A model generated the notes under the pieces. It worked only from the letters and a program-made list of their open reading frames with translations. It searched no databases and was not told where the DNA came from. Source: Gammaproteobacteria bacterium (GTDB lineage Bacteria > Pseudomonadota > Gammaproteobacteria > Acidiferrobacterales > SPGG2). Taken from it: 33,065 nt of DNA. Made by a program: the position numbers and the translations under genes. Shown here in pieces: positions 14,298-22,369 of this stretch; the first letter of the stretch is position 1; the number at the start of each line of letters is the position of its first letter. The stretch covers positions 1 through 33,065 of the forward strand of contig JAOTYM010000043.1 of NCBI GenBank assembly GCA_029861845.1. Reading direction: 5' to 3'.

Positions 14298-15038
14298 CTA
14301 GTAATCCCCAGAGCCGCGGACGAGTCCGCCCGCGTCTTCTGCCGCGATGCGGCCATCTGGCTCGGTCTGAGTTAAAAGCAGAGTGGTGATACTGAAATAG
14401 GTGCCAGTCTTAGCGTCGTCATAGAAGGTCGCTACTACATCCTCGATACCGTCGCCGTTAAAATCACTGGCTGCGAGGACATTCACGCCATAACGCCAGC
14501 CTTCATCCTCGACGGCAAGGGCATGGGGTGTTGTTTCGATTGAGGAAAACTTGAAGTCCGAGAAAGTGAAGCCCTGCTTCGGGGATTTGGCCCGAGGGTA
14601 AAGCGAAGAGCGTAGTGTCGCGAGGTTGAGGTGTTTCAGAATCTGATCACCAAGTGCTTGGTGTTTAAAGTACGACACTCGTGGGCTTTGCGCATACCTT
14701 AGAATACTAAGCACTAGACAGGTCTGATACCCAGAGAAAACACGGTCGACCCGTGCTTCCTCGAGCGAAAGACCCTGCTCAAGCAGTTCTAAGAGTTCGG
14801 CGCACGTTTTTATTCGATAGCTCTCTCCTTGTTCGTGCAACGTCGTCGGCTTGCGGTGCTTTGTAATCTCCTGTCGATAGTTACCGAAGGCCTTGCGAGT
14901 TTTGACATCGAAAAATTTGACGATACTTGCAAACCCAGGACTATCAGGTGTTGATTTATCGCCGGCGCAGTTCGCAGCACCTATGGTTAGAGAGGCTATG
15001 ATAATAAGTTGCCACAGAATTCGCTTACACATGCTCAT
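14298..15038 (-). CDS. Exported protein of unknown function with a calcium-loop-like motif
   Basis: The 246-residue protein begins with a hydrophobic signal sequence. A cysteine follows at residue 24, but the preceding AAN is a poor lipobox, so lipidation is doubtful. The middle part is helical and charged with no recognised domain. Near the C terminus 'ASDFNGDGIEDVVATF' has the D-x-N-x-D-G-x-x-D spacing of FG-GAP/VCBS-type calcium-binding repeats, present only once. That suggests a single repeat or a short beta-propeller-like tail. The gene precedes the AraC-type regulator on the same strand with a gap of about 330 bp. I cannot assign a function. Confidence 0.7.
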   Translation of the reverse strand: MSMCKRILWQLIIIASLTIGAANCAGDKSTPDSPGFASIVKFFDVKTRKAFGNYRQEITKHRKPTTLHEQGESYRIKTCAELLELLEQGLSLEEARVDRVFSGYQTCLVLSILRYAQSPRVSYFKHQALGDQILKHLNLATLRSSLYPRAKSPKQGFTFSDFKFSSIETTPHALAVEDEGWRYGVNVLAASDFNGDGIEDVVATFYDDAKTGTYFSITTLLLTQTEPDGRIAAEDAGGLVRGSGDY

Positions 15039-15166
15039 CAGTCCATGATCTTTTCTACAGTGTAGCTTCCTTGTTTGGCCGTGCAGAGCTTTCGTCGCCG
15101 AGCCACTTTACTTCACTGGCATTCCGGTGTTAGATACTGTCACGTCGTTCGCATCGAGTGATCCGT

Positions 15167-16099
15167 ATGTCGTCCGTGATCCTACATCATTATCCTCAGT
15201 CACCGGTGTCGGAGAAGGTGCGTGTGGTTTTGGGGATCAAACAACTGGATTGGCGTTCGGTTGAAATCCCGCGTCTCCCGCCCAAGCCCGCTCTGATGCC
15301 GCTGACCGGCGGCTATCGTCGCACACCGGTCATGCAGATCGGTGCAGATGTCTATTGCGATAGCCAGTGTATTATCCGTGAACTCGAGCGGCGTTTCCCT
15401 GAGCCAACGTTATATCCGGGTGGTGGTGCTGGCATGGTATGGGGGGTGAGTCGCTGGACGGATGGGCCGCTGTTTACGCTAGCGGTTTCGTTAGTGTTCG
15501 GCGCGCAAGCGGATGAGCTGCCGCAAGAATTCGCCGATGACAGAGGCCGACTTTACTTTGGTCCTGATTACGACCTGCAGGCCATGAAGCGGCAACTGCC
15601 GCAAATATTGACGCAACTGCGCGCGCAACTGGGTTGGATAGAGCAACGTCTTGTTACTGGCCGGACATTTATTCTCGGTAACGAACCCAGTCTTCCCGAT
15701 GCGCTTTGTTATCATCTCGTTTGGTTTATCCGTGGACGCTATGCGGGCGGCCCTGAGTTTCTGAGTCAGTTCCCTAATCTGGTGGCATGGGAAAAACGCG
15801 TAAGCGATATTGGCCACGGACAGCCAAGCGACATGACGGCCGACGAGGCATTGGCCATCGCTAAGGCCGCGACCTCAGAAACCGAAACGCGCGCAGATCC
15901 CGGCGACCCCGAGGGCTTGGCCCCCGGCCTATCGGTGGCGGTAGTGCCATCAGGGATAGGCAGTGATCCGGCCGTGACTGGGGAGATCGTTAGTCTAAGT
16001 GCGGATGAGATTGCCATTCGTCGCAGTCACGACCGCGTTGGCGATGTCATCGTGCACTTTCCGCGTGTCGGCTACCAAGTGTCGTTGACCAGCGCGTAG
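15167..16099 (+). CDS. Glutathione S-transferase family protein with C-terminal extension
   Basis: The N terminus is a thioredoxin-fold GST domain: 'VILHHYPQSPVSEKVRVVLG', the 'TPVMQIGADVYCDSQCIIREL' strand-helix with the conserved cis-Pro, and 'LERRFPEPTLYP'. An all-helical C-terminal GST domain follows to about residue 240. A further 80 residues form a beta-rich tail (PGLSVAVVPSGIGSDPAVTG, IRRSHDRVGDVIVHFPRVGY) not present in ordinary GSTs. ATG 15167 is preferred; a GTG three codons upstream is possible. The next gene follows after 8 bp and is probably co-transcribed. The substrate is unknown. Confidence 0.85.
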   Translation: MSSVILHHYPQSPVSEKVRVVLGIKQLDWRSVEIPRLPPKPALMPLTGGYRRTPVMQIGADVYCDSQCIIRELERRFPEPTLYPGGGAGMVWGVSRWTDGPLFTLAVSLVFGAQADELPQEFADDRGRLYFGPDYDLQAMKRQLPQILTQLRAQLGWIEQRLVTGRTFILGNEPSLPDALCYHLVWFIRGRYAGGPEFLSQFPNLVAWEKRVSDIGHGQPSDMTADEALAIAKAATSETETRADPGDPEGLAPGLSVAVVPSGIGSDPAVTGEIVSLSADEIAIRRSHDRVGDVIVHFPRVGYQVSLTSA

Positions 16100-16107
16100 G
16101 TTTCATC

Positions 16108-17070
16108 ATGCCCGACGCCAACGCGACAAGCGTGCTTGTTGTCTATGATCGTCCCGAAGAATTTAGGGATATATTGGAAGCTCGTTTTCCTGATATCGTT
16201 TTTAGTTATGCGACAAGCCCCGGCGATGTAGAAGGGGCGTTGGCTGCGGCTGATCCCGAGGTTGTTTTCTCGATCAAGCATCCAGGCTTCCCTGGTCCCG
16301 CCCACAGACCGATCATCTTGCATCCCAGTGTGAAATGGTTACAGGTAGGCGGTTCGGGCTATGAGGACTTTCTTGGCTGGGACGCAACGCGTATTACGTT
16401 GACCAACTGTGCCGGCGTATTGAGTCGTTTTCTGGCCGAAACCGTCACCGCTGCACTGCTGATGCTTAATGGCAATTTTCTCACCTATTTTAAGCAACAG
16501 CAGGAACGGGTTTGGCGGCAACATGGTTTTCAACCGTTGTGTAATCAAACGCTACTTATAGTAGGTGTCGGCGCGGTGGGTGGTTGTGTGGCCGACAACG
16601 CTAAGGCCCTAGGTATGCGAGTCTTAGGGACGCGTCGTTCAAAGATTTCGCATCCATCCGTGGATGAAATGCATGTCCCTGAGGTATTACCCGACCTCTT
16701 GGGGAGGGCCGATGTAGTAAGTCTACACGTTCGCCTGAACGAGGAAACGACGCATTTGATAGATAGGCAGGCGATCACCAAGATGAAGCCGGGCGCGATA
16801 TTAATCAACACCGCACGCGGGCCGGTGGTGGCAGAGTCGGCATTGATCGACGGGCTGCGTTCAGGCCATTTGCGTGCTGCCTATCTTGACGTCTTCAATA
16901 GCGAGCCGTTGCCCGCCGACAGCCCGTTATGGCACATTGACAATTTATTCATTACGCCGCACATGGCTGATTCCGTAAGCGACTGGCCAAGACGCTTTGC
17001 TATGTTCTTTACGGACAATCTCGATCGGTGGTTAGCCGACCAACCCTTGTTGAACGTTGTCGAAGGTTGA
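16108..17070 (+). CDS. D-2-hydroxyacid dehydrogenase, NAD(P)-dependent
   Basis: The 320-residue cytosolic enzyme has the bipartite fold of D-isomer 2-hydroxyacid dehydrogenases. The nucleotide-binding glycine motif is GVGAVGG near residue 152. The catalytic triad regions are visible as 'INTARGPVV' (Arg), 'DVFNSEPLP' (Glu) and 'FITPHMADS' (His). Such enzymes reduce 2-keto acids to D-2-hydroxy acids, or the reverse. The sequence does not show which substrate is used; the N-terminal domain diverges from the glycerate, phosphoglycerate and lactate enzymes I can recall. It starts 8 bp after the GST gene, suggesting one transcript. Confidence 0.9.
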   Translation: MPDANATSVLVVYDRPEEFRDILEARFPDIVFSYATSPGDVEGALAAADPEVVFSIKHPGFPGPAHRPIILHPSVKWLQVGGSGYEDFLGWDATRITLTNCAGVLSRFLAETVTAALLMLNGNFLTYFKQQQERVWRQHGFQPLCNQTLLIVGVGAVGGCVADNAKALGMRVLGTRRSKISHPSVDEMHVPEVLPDLLGRADVVSLHVRLNEETTHLIDRQAITKMKPGAILINTARGPVVAESALIDGLRSGHLRAAYLDVFNSEPLPADSPLWHIDNLFITPHMADSVSDWPRRFAMFFTDNLDRWLADQPLLNVVEG

Positions 17071-17082
17071 CAGGTTGTTTTG

Positions 17083-17382
17083 ATGGAACAAGTGCTTCCC
17101 AAAAAGGCGCTACCCGTTTGGCGCATCTATCGCGCGATGGAAGAGAGCAAGCGTAAACACTTCAGCTATCTGGAACAGCTGGAAACGAAATATAAGCATG
17201 GTGGCTCTCGTACCGTAGCCGAGAGCATTTATCTAGAAGGCCTGCTGAAGCAACATGGTAAGCAGGTCACCAAATTTCGTGAAGCCATTAAGCAACTACA
17301 GCGTGATGATGATGAGGCCCACCAGGCATTGATCGAACACATTACGATGCTTAATGCGCAGCATAACGACCCGAGTTACTGA
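17083..17382 (+). CDS. Small helical (coiled-coil) conserved protein
   Basis: The 99-residue cytosolic protein is almost wholly helical and charged, with heptad-like spacing (YLEQLETKYKHGG, LLKQHGKQVTKFREAIKQL). It has no cysteine, signal or membrane segment. It starts 12 bp after the dehydrogenase stop and is probably the third gene of that operon. I do not recognise a named family. The ATG at 17083 is used rather than the TTG just before it. Confidence 0.65.
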   Translation: MEQVLPKKALPVWRIYRAMEESKRKHFSYLEQLETKYKHGGSRTVAESIYLEGLLKQHGKQVTKFREAIKQLQRDDDEAHQALIEHITMLNAQHNDPSY

Positions 17383-17389
17383 CCCACCG

Positions 17390-17641
17390 TTAGTTTGGGG
17401 ACTCGGTGATATTGCTGGGCGGCAGTTGTAGATAGTACCCCTGCATTTCTAGTTGCCGGCGCACCTGCTCGGGATCGGCCCGCGCCAATGTACGATTTGG
17501 AGTCAGTTCAAGCGTCATCACCAAATCGAGCCGCCCTAGCAGGCGTAGAAGATCTTGTGGTACCCGCGAAAAGTTTCCCGCTTCTTGCACATAGAGATAG
17601 GTATCGGCCTTTTTGTTCGATTTATAGATTGCGCATTGCAT
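17390..17641 (-). CDS. ycgL: YcgL domain-containing protein
   Basis: The 83-residue protein follows the YcgL pattern closely: 'CAIYKSNKKADTYLYVQ', 'FSRVPQDLLRLLGRLDLVM', 'LARADPEQVRRQL', 'QGYYLQLPP'. YcgL is a small gammaproteobacterial family of unknown biochemical role. It ends convergently 7 bp from the preceding plus-strand gene. A TATAAT on the minus strand (17657-17652) lies only about 10 bases before the ATG, which would give an almost leaderless message. Alternatively it is co-transcribed with the MFS gene, which stops 24 bp upstream. Confidence 0.9.
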   Translation of the reverse strand: MQCAIYKSNKKADTYLYVQEAGNFSRVPQDLLRLLGRLDLVMTLELTPNRTLARADPEQVRRQLEMQGYYLQLPPSNITESPN

Positions 17642-17664
17642 GATGAGTGAAATTATACAGCGAG

Positions 17665-18891
17665 CTATTCAGTTTGATGTTTGGCAAAGGAAGGACTCTG
17701 CAGGCCCACATTAGACCAATCTGTGCGCATGATTATCGGCGCCAATGATATCGCCATGAGGCTGCCCATGAGCATGACCGGCATGGGTCCCAATGCATCC
17801 GCCGTAATACCACTGATGGGCGCAGCGGCAAAGGCGCCAGATATGTACAGGCACTGACAAAGCGTGAATTGCGTCGCGCCAATCGAACGGCGGCACGTGG
17901 ACATGGCGAGCGCAAATACGGCGACACCGACACCGCCACCGGCAAAGTTCTCGATGCCATTAAGCAGGGCTGCCGATGCGAAGTTAAGTGGTCCTGCGCT
18001 GGCGACGCCGAATAGCCCTAGGAAGACACCTTGTAGCACGACAAAAGAGGCGAACGTTCGCTGTAGGCCGAAACGGCGATAGCTCAATCCAGCCACAATC
18101 GCGCCTAGGATAGTGGCAATGCCGCCGATAACTCCATCCATGAGTCCAATCTGTTCGCGCGAGAAACCTAGGTCCACCAGCAGTGGTTTAACCAATGCGC
18201 CGCCAAAGGTCTCACCAAACTTCGCGTAGAAAAGAAACAACCAAAAGCCTAGCCCAAGTTTTTTAAATGCATCGCTTAGATCTGCCATCTGGCTAGGTTT
18301 CTTATCTCGGGTCGGGTCCGGCACATACAGACTGTGTTCATGGGTAAATAATAGAAACGTCATTGCCAAGGCGATGCAGGCGGTCATAATGAAAAAATCC
18401 CCACGCCAACCGATCACACCTGCTAGCGCCAGAAGTACGCCACCACCAAACAGATTGCCAAGCTTAAAGCCAGAGATTTGTGCGGCATTGCCCGCGCCCA
18501 GCTCCTTTTTGTCCAACACATCGACCGCCAAACCGTCAACGCCAATATCTTGAGTCGCCGCAAATAGATTGAGCACCAGAAATAGTATGGCGATGACGAA
18601 AAGGTCGTGTTCCTTTACGAGGAGCGCCAGTGCCAGTGTAATGACCACCATGCCAATCTGGGCTGGAACGATCCAGGTCTTGCGTCGCCCGAAGGAGAGT
18701 ACAAAATACCGATCGGCGAGTGGCGCCCACAGGAACTTGAGCAACCAGGGCAGGCTCAGTAGGGCAGAAAATCCCACCAATGTGAAGCTGCCGCCGCTTT
18801 CGCGAATCATTACCGGCAGTGCAACCGCGAGAAATCCACCTGGGAGGCCCTGACAGAAGTATAGGCTGAGGAGGAGATTGGTCTTTTTCAT
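17665..18891 (-). CDS. MFS transporter, AmpG/PAT-like
   Basis: The protein of about 408 residues has twelve predicted hydrophobic helices. The first half shows AmpG-type features: 'YFCQGLPGGFL' in helix 1, 'PWLLKFLWAPLADRYF' with the loop 'FGRRKTWIVPAQ' between helices 2 and 3, and 'LFAATQDIGVDGLAVDVL' in helix 4-5. AmpG imports cell-wall muropeptides, and related members carry acetyl-CoA or siderophores, so the substrate is uncertain. I chose the ATG at 18891 because the longer frame from 18993 adds a polar leader with no ribosome site. It is probably in one transcript with ycgL. Confidence 0.82.
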   Translation of the reverse strand: MKKTNLLLSLYFCQGLPGGFLAVALPVMIRESGGSFTLVGFSALLSLPWLLKFLWAPLADRYFVLSFGRRKTWIVPAQIGMVVITLALALLVKEHDLFVIAILFLVLNLFAATQDIGVDGLAVDVLDKKELGAGNAAQISGFKLGNLFGGGVLLALAGVIGWRGDFFIMTACIALAMTFLLFTHEHSLYVPDPTRDKKPSQMADLSDAFKKLGLGFWLFLFYAKFGETFGGALVKPLLVDLGFSREQIGLMDGVIGGIATILGAIVAGLSYRRFGLQRTFASFVVLQGVFLGLFGVASAGPLNFASAALLNGIENFAGGGVGVAVFALAMSTCRRSIGATQFTLCQCLYISGAFAAAPISGITADALGPMPVMLMGSLMAISLAPIIMRTDWSNVGLQSPSFAKHQTE

Positions 18892-19061
18892 GATTGACGA
18901 TGCCAATGATGCCTGTTTTGCGGCCGCAGCAGCAATTGGCATACGGTATACGAAATACCTTGCGTGGTTACTAGCGTTGGTAGTTTCGGTCAAAACAGCG
19001 CTAAGAAAGCTATACTTTATGCGGGTGCACCTACGGAACCCCTTGAACTCGAGACAAAACG

Positions 19062-19505
19062 ATGGATTGTCGCGGCTACTGGCTGGTTATGTTGGCGCTT
19101 GCTACGATGTTGACGGTACCGCCCGCATGGGCGGCACCACTTGATGTTGCCGCCAAGGAAAATAATGTTGCCACCGTAAAACGGCTCATCGCTGACGGCG
19201 CTAAGGTCAACCAAAAAGGCAAGGATGGCCTCACTGCCCTGCACTGGGCCGCCTATAATGGCAACGCCATCTTGGCTGAGCTATTGATTGCCAAAGGGGC
19301 GAAACTCGATCTGCAGGCCAATAACGGTTACACACCATTGCACTGGGCGGCGGTAAGGGGCAATAAGGCCGTGGCCGAGCTACTAATCCGCAACGGCAGT
19401 GACGTTAATGCGAGAGACGCATTCGGTAATACGCCACTGAGTTGGGCACGGCTAACCGGCCATAATGAGGTCGCGCAGCTGCTGCAAAGCAGTGGTGCGC
19501 AGTAG
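19062..19505 (+). CDS. Secreted ankyrin-repeat protein
   Basis: The 147-residue protein has an N-terminal signal peptide (hydrophobic core, cleavage near AWAA) and about four ankyrin repeats. The clear ones are 'GLTALHWAAYNGNAILAELLIAKGAKLD', 'GYTPLHWAAVRGNKAVAELLIRNGSDVN' and 'GNTPLSWARLTGHNEVAQLL'-type units of 33 residues. Ankyrin repeats bind proteins, so a periplasmic scaffold or inhibitor role is possible. The start ATG lacks a strong ribosome site. It lies about 170 bp from the divergent MFS gene. Confidence 0.85.
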   Translation: MDCRGYWLVMLALATMLTVPPAWAAPLDVAAKENNVATVKRLIADGAKVNQKGKDGLTALHWAAYNGNAILAELLIAKGAKLDLQANNGYTPLHWAAVRGNKAVAELLIRNGSDVNARDAFGNTPLSWARLTGHNEVAQLLQSSGAQ

Positions 19506-19657
19506 CGTTTCCTGCCCGGATCTGGCGTGAGCGACAATGTCCGTGGTGAAAGAACTTGCCTTAGATGCCGGTCAGGTAGTTAGTGTAGCGTCACGTCTTC
19601 TCTGCACACAAAATAAGCAATAACCTGCAATCCACTCTCGTTGGCCGCGCCGCCCAC

Positions 19658-20044
19658 ATGTCTACACCTTATACTGGACAGCATCCCCACGGGGCCATCC
19701 TCGACACCATCGATGGTTTCATACGGGTACAGGGCGATTCAGGGGTGGTGATCGTCAAACGCAACTATGGTGGTGAGGGGGTTAGCAAGAACGCGGTCGC
19801 CGACAATCCCGGGAAATACCTCAAAGCGATCACCGTCATGTTCAAGCGCAACGGCTATGATCCCGAGACGCGCGATTGGTTTTGGGTGAAATATAGGCCC
19901 GATGGGTCGTTGGACAAGAACCCAGCCGGCATGATGTTGGCCGGTAAAGTGGCGAAGGGCAAACCCAAGGGTTGTATTGCCTGCCATACGGCGGCGCCTG
20001 GTGGCGACTTCGTTTTCAATTCTAACGCCGACCGTTACCAGTAA
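19658..20044 (+). pseudogene. Cytochrome P460-family protein, N-terminally truncated
   Basis: The frame begins inside what is normally the middle of a P460-like cytochrome. It has 'TPYTGQHPHGAILDTI', 'VVIVKRNYGGE', 'GYDPETRDWFWVKYRPDGSLDKNP' and a single heme motif CIACH followed by 'GGDFVFN'. The usual N-terminal part with a signal peptide (about 60-70 residues) is missing. An upstream in-frame stop lies at 19586-19588. Without export, heme attachment at CIACH would not occur in the cytoplasm. It may be a decayed gene or an artifact. P460-type proteins act in nitrogen oxidation or redox sensing. Confidence 0.6.
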
Positions 20045-20060
20045 AGACGACACGGTTAGT

Positions 20061-20108
20061 TCGCAACGCGGGTTGCGACCGCTCGGGTGTCTTCTCGAAC
20101 TGAGCGGT
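20061..20108. terminator. Two adjacent hairpins between convergent genes
   Basis: TCGCAAC/GTTGCGA (20061-20067 and 20072-20078, 4-base loop) and ACCGCTC/GAGCGGT (20078-20084 and 20102-20108, 17-base loop) lie between the P460-type frame and the convergent enolase-superfamily gene. No long T-run follows. A bidirectional terminator is the likeliest role. Confidence 0.45.
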
Positions 20109-20152
20109 CAATTTACTTGGTAGACGCAAACCCGGTGCATCACCTCACCAAG

Positions 20153-21253
20153 CTAGCCAAAAGTCATCGTGGGTTCACCAAGCACGTCAAGCTTGGGTTC
20201 GATGCCGAGCCCAGGCCGGTCTGGGGCGCGCATGCGGCCGTCGGCGAGTTTCGGCCCATGATCAGCCACGGCGATGTGCGCCAACTCCGTGCAATCCCAA
20301 ACACCCAATGCGGTTTCTTCACGGGTCGAATGTCCAAGGTGGGCAATGCCGGCATTAGCGATCTGGCTGCCGCCGGTGTCTTGAATCCAAAGACCGATCC
20401 CCAGCGATGTACACAGATCTCTGATCTGACGGGCCTTGCTGAGTCCACCGACCCGGGTGATTTTTAGGTTAATCACATCCGCGGCAAGATGCTGGTGTAC
20501 ACGCGTGACGTCATTCACATCCATAATGATTTCATCGGGGATCAGCGGTTGCTCGATGTGCTTGCGAACCGACACACATTTCTCGAAGGTGGCGCAAGGT
20601 TGTTCAAAGTAGATATCTACCCCTTTGAGTGCTTGGGCTACGCGAATCGCTTCATGCGTCAGCCAACCACAGTTGGCATCTGCCGCCAATACCTCTTTGG
20701 CCTGAAGTTGCGAGGCGACATGCGAAAAGCGCGCGATGTCCATCTCAGGGTCGCCACCGGCTTTAGCCGAATGTTGCAAATAGCCCTGAGTGCGAAAGCG
20801 CGCGACGTTGGCGGCCATATCTTCCGGTGTGCCGGAAGGTACAGAGCTCGTCAGAATTAGTTCTTCCGTGAGTTTACCGCCCATCAGTTTGTAAACTGGG
20901 GTATCGGTGGCCTTGCCTAGGATATCCCAACAGGCGGCATCGATCGCTGCCTTCACATAGCCATGACCGCGAAGCGTTGCATCCATAATTTGGTAAATGT
21001 GTTCGACCTGACCTGGGTCTTGGCCCAGCAAACTCGGTGCGAGTTCGGCGATACCGGCCCTGACACCGCGTGCAAAGGCCTCGGTGTAGTAGGGGCCAAA
21101 GGGGCAGGCCTCGCCCCAGCCGGTGATACCGCTATCGGTATGGATGGCAACAATGGTGCTATCGAGAGATTTAAAGGATCGGCCGCCAGAGATGTAATAG
21201 GTGTCACCACAGGGCAGGTCGATCTGGTAGACAACGATCTTGCTAATTTTCAT
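20153..21253 (-). CDS. Mandelate racemase / muconate lactonizing enzyme family protein (1)
   Basis: The 366-residue enolase-superfamily enzyme has an N-terminal capping domain (to about residue 120, 'GWGEACPFGPYY') and a TIM barrel with the metal ligands visible in order: 'AADANCGW' (Asp), 'IYFEQP' (Glu), 'IPDEI' (Asp/Glu). The acid/base Lys is in 'INLKITRVGG'. The first-strand lysine motif is reduced to a single Lys (SAKAGG). The family abstracts a proton alpha to a carboxylate. This branch is nearest, by memory, to cis-3-hydroxyproline dehydratase or hydroxyproline-betaine epimerase, but the substrate is uncertain. It starts 6 bp after its paralog's stop. Confidence 0.85.
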   Translation of the reverse strand: MKISKIVVYQIDLPCGDTYYISGGRSFKSLDSTIVAIHTDSGITGWGEACPFGPYYTEAFARGVRAGIAELAPSLLGQDPGQVEHIYQIMDATLRGHGYVKAAIDAACWDILGKATDTPVYKLMGGKLTEELILTSSVPSGTPEDMAANVARFRTQGYLQHSAKAGGDPEMDIARFSHVASQLQAKEVLAADANCGWLTHEAIRVAQALKGVDIYFEQPCATFEKCVSVRKHIEQPLIPDEIIMDVNDVTRVHQHLAADVINLKITRVGGLSKARQIRDLCTSLGIGLWIQDTGGSQIANAGIAHLGHSTREETALGVWDCTELAHIAVADHGPKLADGRMRAPDRPGLGIEPKLDVLGEPTMTFG

Positions 21254-21259
21254 GTTGCC

Positions 21260-22366
21260 TTACTCGTAAACTGCAATTGGCTTCCCGAGCACGTCATTCT
21301 TGGGTTCGACGCCAAGGCCTGACGCATCGCTGACACGTAGGTAGCTGTTTTCGCCCACCGGCCCATTGTCAGCATTCGACACCGTCACATATTTATTTAG
21401 ATTGGTGGTATTCATCAGAAACTTAGGCAGTGTACTGACGGCAAGATGCGCCAATGCCGCGGTTGTGATATCGCTGCCCCAAACATCTTCGACGGTCATC
21501 GGCACACCGATGGAGATACAGACATCACGCGCTAGCCTGGCCTTACTCAAACCACCAAACTTACTGATTTTGATCGATGCGACGTCGAAAGCATCATCGT
21601 GATGCGCACGCAGTATGTCGCGTACGCTTTGCATACTTTCATCGAGCTTGATGGGCTGTGAGGCGTGGCGGGCGACGGCTACACAATCCTCATAGCGCTC
21701 GCAGGGCTGTTCGATGTAGTAGTCGAGACCTCGTGTTGCTGCCGCAACCTGCAGTGCTTCATCATGGCGCCAACCTGTATTAGCGTCGGCGATCATGAGT
21801 TCTCCTGGCAGTAGCGCATCAACGACCGTGCATATACGTTCGATTTCATCGGCCGTGTAGCCACCAGATTTGAGTTGGAATTGTCGGTAACCGTCTTCTC
21901 GATATTCCCGAATCGCTTCAACCATCGCCTCGGATGTGTCTTGAGAAACGGCACGATACATGGGCATAGCATCCACTTGTCTGCCGCCCAGCAGCGTGTG
22001 TAGCGGCAAGTTCGCGGTTTTACCGAGCACATCCCAGCAGGCGATGTCGATCGCCGATTTAACGTAGTTATGGCCGCACAGACACGCATCCATTACGGTA
22101 TTGATATATCCAACCTTGGTCGGGTCGAGTCCAATAAGCTGTGGACCGAGTTCGGCCAAACCTGCGCGCACACCACCCGGGTATGAGGGCAGATAGACTG
22201 GCAGTGGGCACACTTCACCAACGCCATAGACATCGCTATCGGTATCGATGCGTACGACCGTGCTATCAGCGATCGTTACTGACTTTCCCTTTGCCCAGTC
22301 ATAGCTGCCCCCTACATAAGGCAGATCCAACTGATAAACGCTGATGCGGCTGATGCGCATGCGCAA
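21260..22366 (-). CDS. Mandelate racemase / muconate lactonizing enzyme family protein (2)
   Basis: The 368-residue paralog of the next gene shares its layout: capping domain with 'VGEVCPLPVYLPSY', then barrel motifs 'IADANTGW', 'YYIEQPC', 'IKLDESM' and 'SIKISKFGGLSKAR', with 'QFQLKSGGYT' carrying the strand-2 Lys. All metal ligands are present, so it should be active. It starts 3 bp after the zinc-type dehydrogenase gene and 6 bp before its paralog, so the three form one operon. Having two related but non-identical enzymes suggests two stereoisomers or two successive steps. The start near 22366 follows an overlapping MRMR-type N terminus. Confidence 0.86.
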   Translation of the reverse strand: MRMRISRISVYQLDLPYVGGSYDWAKGKSVTIADSTVVRIDTDSDVYGVGEVCPLPVYLPSYPGGVRAGLAELGPQLIGLDPTKVGYINTVMDACLCGHNYVKSAIDIACWDVLGKTANLPLHTLLGGRQVDAMPMYRAVSQDTSEAMVEAIREYREDGYRQFQLKSGGYTADEIERICTVVDALLPGELMIADANTGWRHDEALQVAAATRGLDYYIEQPCERYEDCVAVARHASQPIKLDESMQSVRDILRAHHDDAFDVASIKISKFGGLSKARLARDVCISIGVPMTVEDVWGSDITTAALAHLAVSTLPKFLMNTTNLNKYVTVSNADNGPVGENSYLRVSDASGLGVEPKNDVLGKPIAVYE

Positions 22367-22369
22367 GTC

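Noticed and set aside
17652-17657. TATAAT about 10 bp before ycgL as proof of a leaderless message
   Set aside because: No acceptable -35 lies 16-18 bp upstream, and the gene follows the MFS gene by 24 bp, so co-transcription is more likely.
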